A stretch of DNA of 64,000 nucleotides from Bugula neritina (taxonomy: Eukaryota > Bryozoa > Gymnolaemata > Cheilostomatida > Bugulidae): the NCBI GenBank assembly GCA_964035545.1, contig OZ037767.1, positions 12,381,081-12,445,080 on the forward strand. Direction: 5' to 3'. Under the pieces are notes generated by a model, which saw only the letters and a program-made list of their open reading frames with translations, was not told the origin of the DNA and ran no database searches. Both the position numbers and the translations under genes were made by a program. Shown one piece after another: positions 63,361 to 64,000 of this stretch. How positions within the stretch are numbered: the stretch's first letter is position 1; every line of letters starts with the position of its first letter.

Positions 63361-64000
63361 AAAACTAACGAATCACATTGTGATGACTCCAGACCCTATT
63401 GACAGTGTGCCTCAGTAATGTCTGTTCAGTGCAAACTATGGACAGCAAAGTTGTCAGGCAATAAAGATACAAACAATTCTGCAAACCCTTTTCATAAAGG
63501 TTTTGTGATGAAAGAGTATCCAGACCCTGTAATGGCTATACAACTGGAGGGAAGGAATATACTCGTTTTTCAATAGCAACAAAGCATGTTCAGAACTTGT
63601 AGACAGAAACACACTCATGACACATTAAACAATCTGTAACAAGTCTTGCTCATTATAACAGACAAATGTTATGACATACTCCTTTCGTTTAGGAGATATA
63701 TCAACTACTACTCCTACAAAAACAATAAAGAGGTAAAAGACAGCACTGCTCAGTTTGATTTCATTTCATTCAATTCATTGTAACGCCATCAATGGGCTGC
63801 ACTTTTGGTCACACCTGGCTAACTGCTCTTGGAAAATTACTCATTTCGCCAATTGTGACCTTATGTGAACTCACTGTTAGTTTTTAACTTTGAATCAAAA
63901 AATGATAAAGTAATTGTAAATCTGTTTACAGTCGTCAAAGCGGCTGATCCTTAATTTCAACACTGGGTTTAGGTGATGGAAGAATCCCAAGACAAGTTTG
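63361..64000. repeat. Partial monomer M51 (first 640 bp)
   Basis: Carries AATAAAGATAC, GTTATGACAT, GCCATC, CACCTGGC and GACCTTATG. It is cut by the window edge in the middle of the unit. Confidence 0.97.

Larger units (their letters stand above)
1..64000. repeat. Long-monomer satellite array, 1,267-bp period, 50.5 copies
   Basis: The first bases of the window recur at 1268, 2535, 3802 and so on to 63361, always in the same orientation. Fifty full units plus 640 bp account for every base: 50 x 1,267 plus ten one-base insertions equals 63,360. No unit is interrupted, inverted or truncated and nothing unrelated lies between units. The array extends past both window edges. Copies differ mainly by single-base substitutions at a limited set of sites. 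Such organisation is known from eukaryotic constitutive heterochromatin. I do not recognise the satellite family. No rRNA, histone, transposase or reverse-transcriptase sequence was seen, so it is not a tandem gene cluster or a tandem transposon that I can recognise. Confidence 0.98.
62094..64000. repeat. Higher-order repeat VI, partial third copy (M50 and partial M51)
   Basis: The 5' part of M50 repeats the M44/M47 private variants 3,801 bp after M47. M51 begins like M45/M48 (AATAAAGATAC, GTTATGACAT) but is cut by the window edge. Confidence 0.65.

Noticed and set aside
1-64000. CRISPR array or prokaryotic repeat
   Set aside because: There are no short repeats separated by unique spacers and no cas-like gene. 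The repeats are 1.27 kb and directly abutting.
1-64000. Tandem rDNA, histone or other gene cluster, or tandem transposon
   Set aside because: No rRNA core sequence, no protein-coding frame with a known domain, no terminal repeats or target-site duplications, and no transposase or reverse transcriptase.

Overview
The whole 64 kb is one uninterrupted head-to-tail tandem array of a long satellite DNA. The monomer is 1,267 bp, or 1,268 bp in ten copies that carry one extra A in a short A-run. There are 50 complete monomers (M1-M50) and a 640-bp partial one (M51). All lie in the same orientation. Neither edge of the array falls inside the window, and I found no unique sequence, transposon, RNA gene or credible protein gene. 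The monomer phase used here (starting AAAACTAACG) is arbitrary. The DNA is AT-rich and this organisation is typical of eukaryotic heterochromatin (centromeric, pericentromeric, or on a sex or B chromosome). I cannot name the organism from the sequence.

The monomers are very similar and are best told apart by linked diagnostic variants. These show a mosaic of higher-order repeats (HORs) whose period changes along the window. 1-15.2 kb is a 6-monomer unit followed by a 5-monomer version of it. 12.7-22.8 kb holds two copies of a 4-monomer unit (5,069 bp), overlapping the end of the previous block. 22.8-30.4 kb holds two copies of a 3-monomer unit (3,802 bp). 30.4-33.0 kb is transitional. 33.0-41.8 kb is a 4-monomer unit followed by a 3-monomer derivative. 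41.8-54.5 kb holds two almost identical copies of a 5-monomer unit (6,335 bp). 54.5-64.0 kb is a 3-monomer unit (3,801 bp), two copies plus part of a third.

Several monomers are clear hybrids. M5 looks like the duplication product, and M31 the deletion product, of out-of-register crossing-over. M16 carries a short conversion-like patch. M22, M25, M30/M33, M48 and M49 join the 5' half of one subtype to the 3' half of another. Most inferred switch points fall in the middle of the monomer, around an apparently invariant 70-bp block.

The monomer contains several short inverted repeats, a splice-acceptor-like site and a strong splice-donor-like site that flank the longest open frame, and an AATAAA hexamer in nearly all copies. 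The open frames (up to 107 codons) have no suitable ATG start and are broken by stops or a frameshift in about a third of the copies, so I annotate no protein-coding gene.
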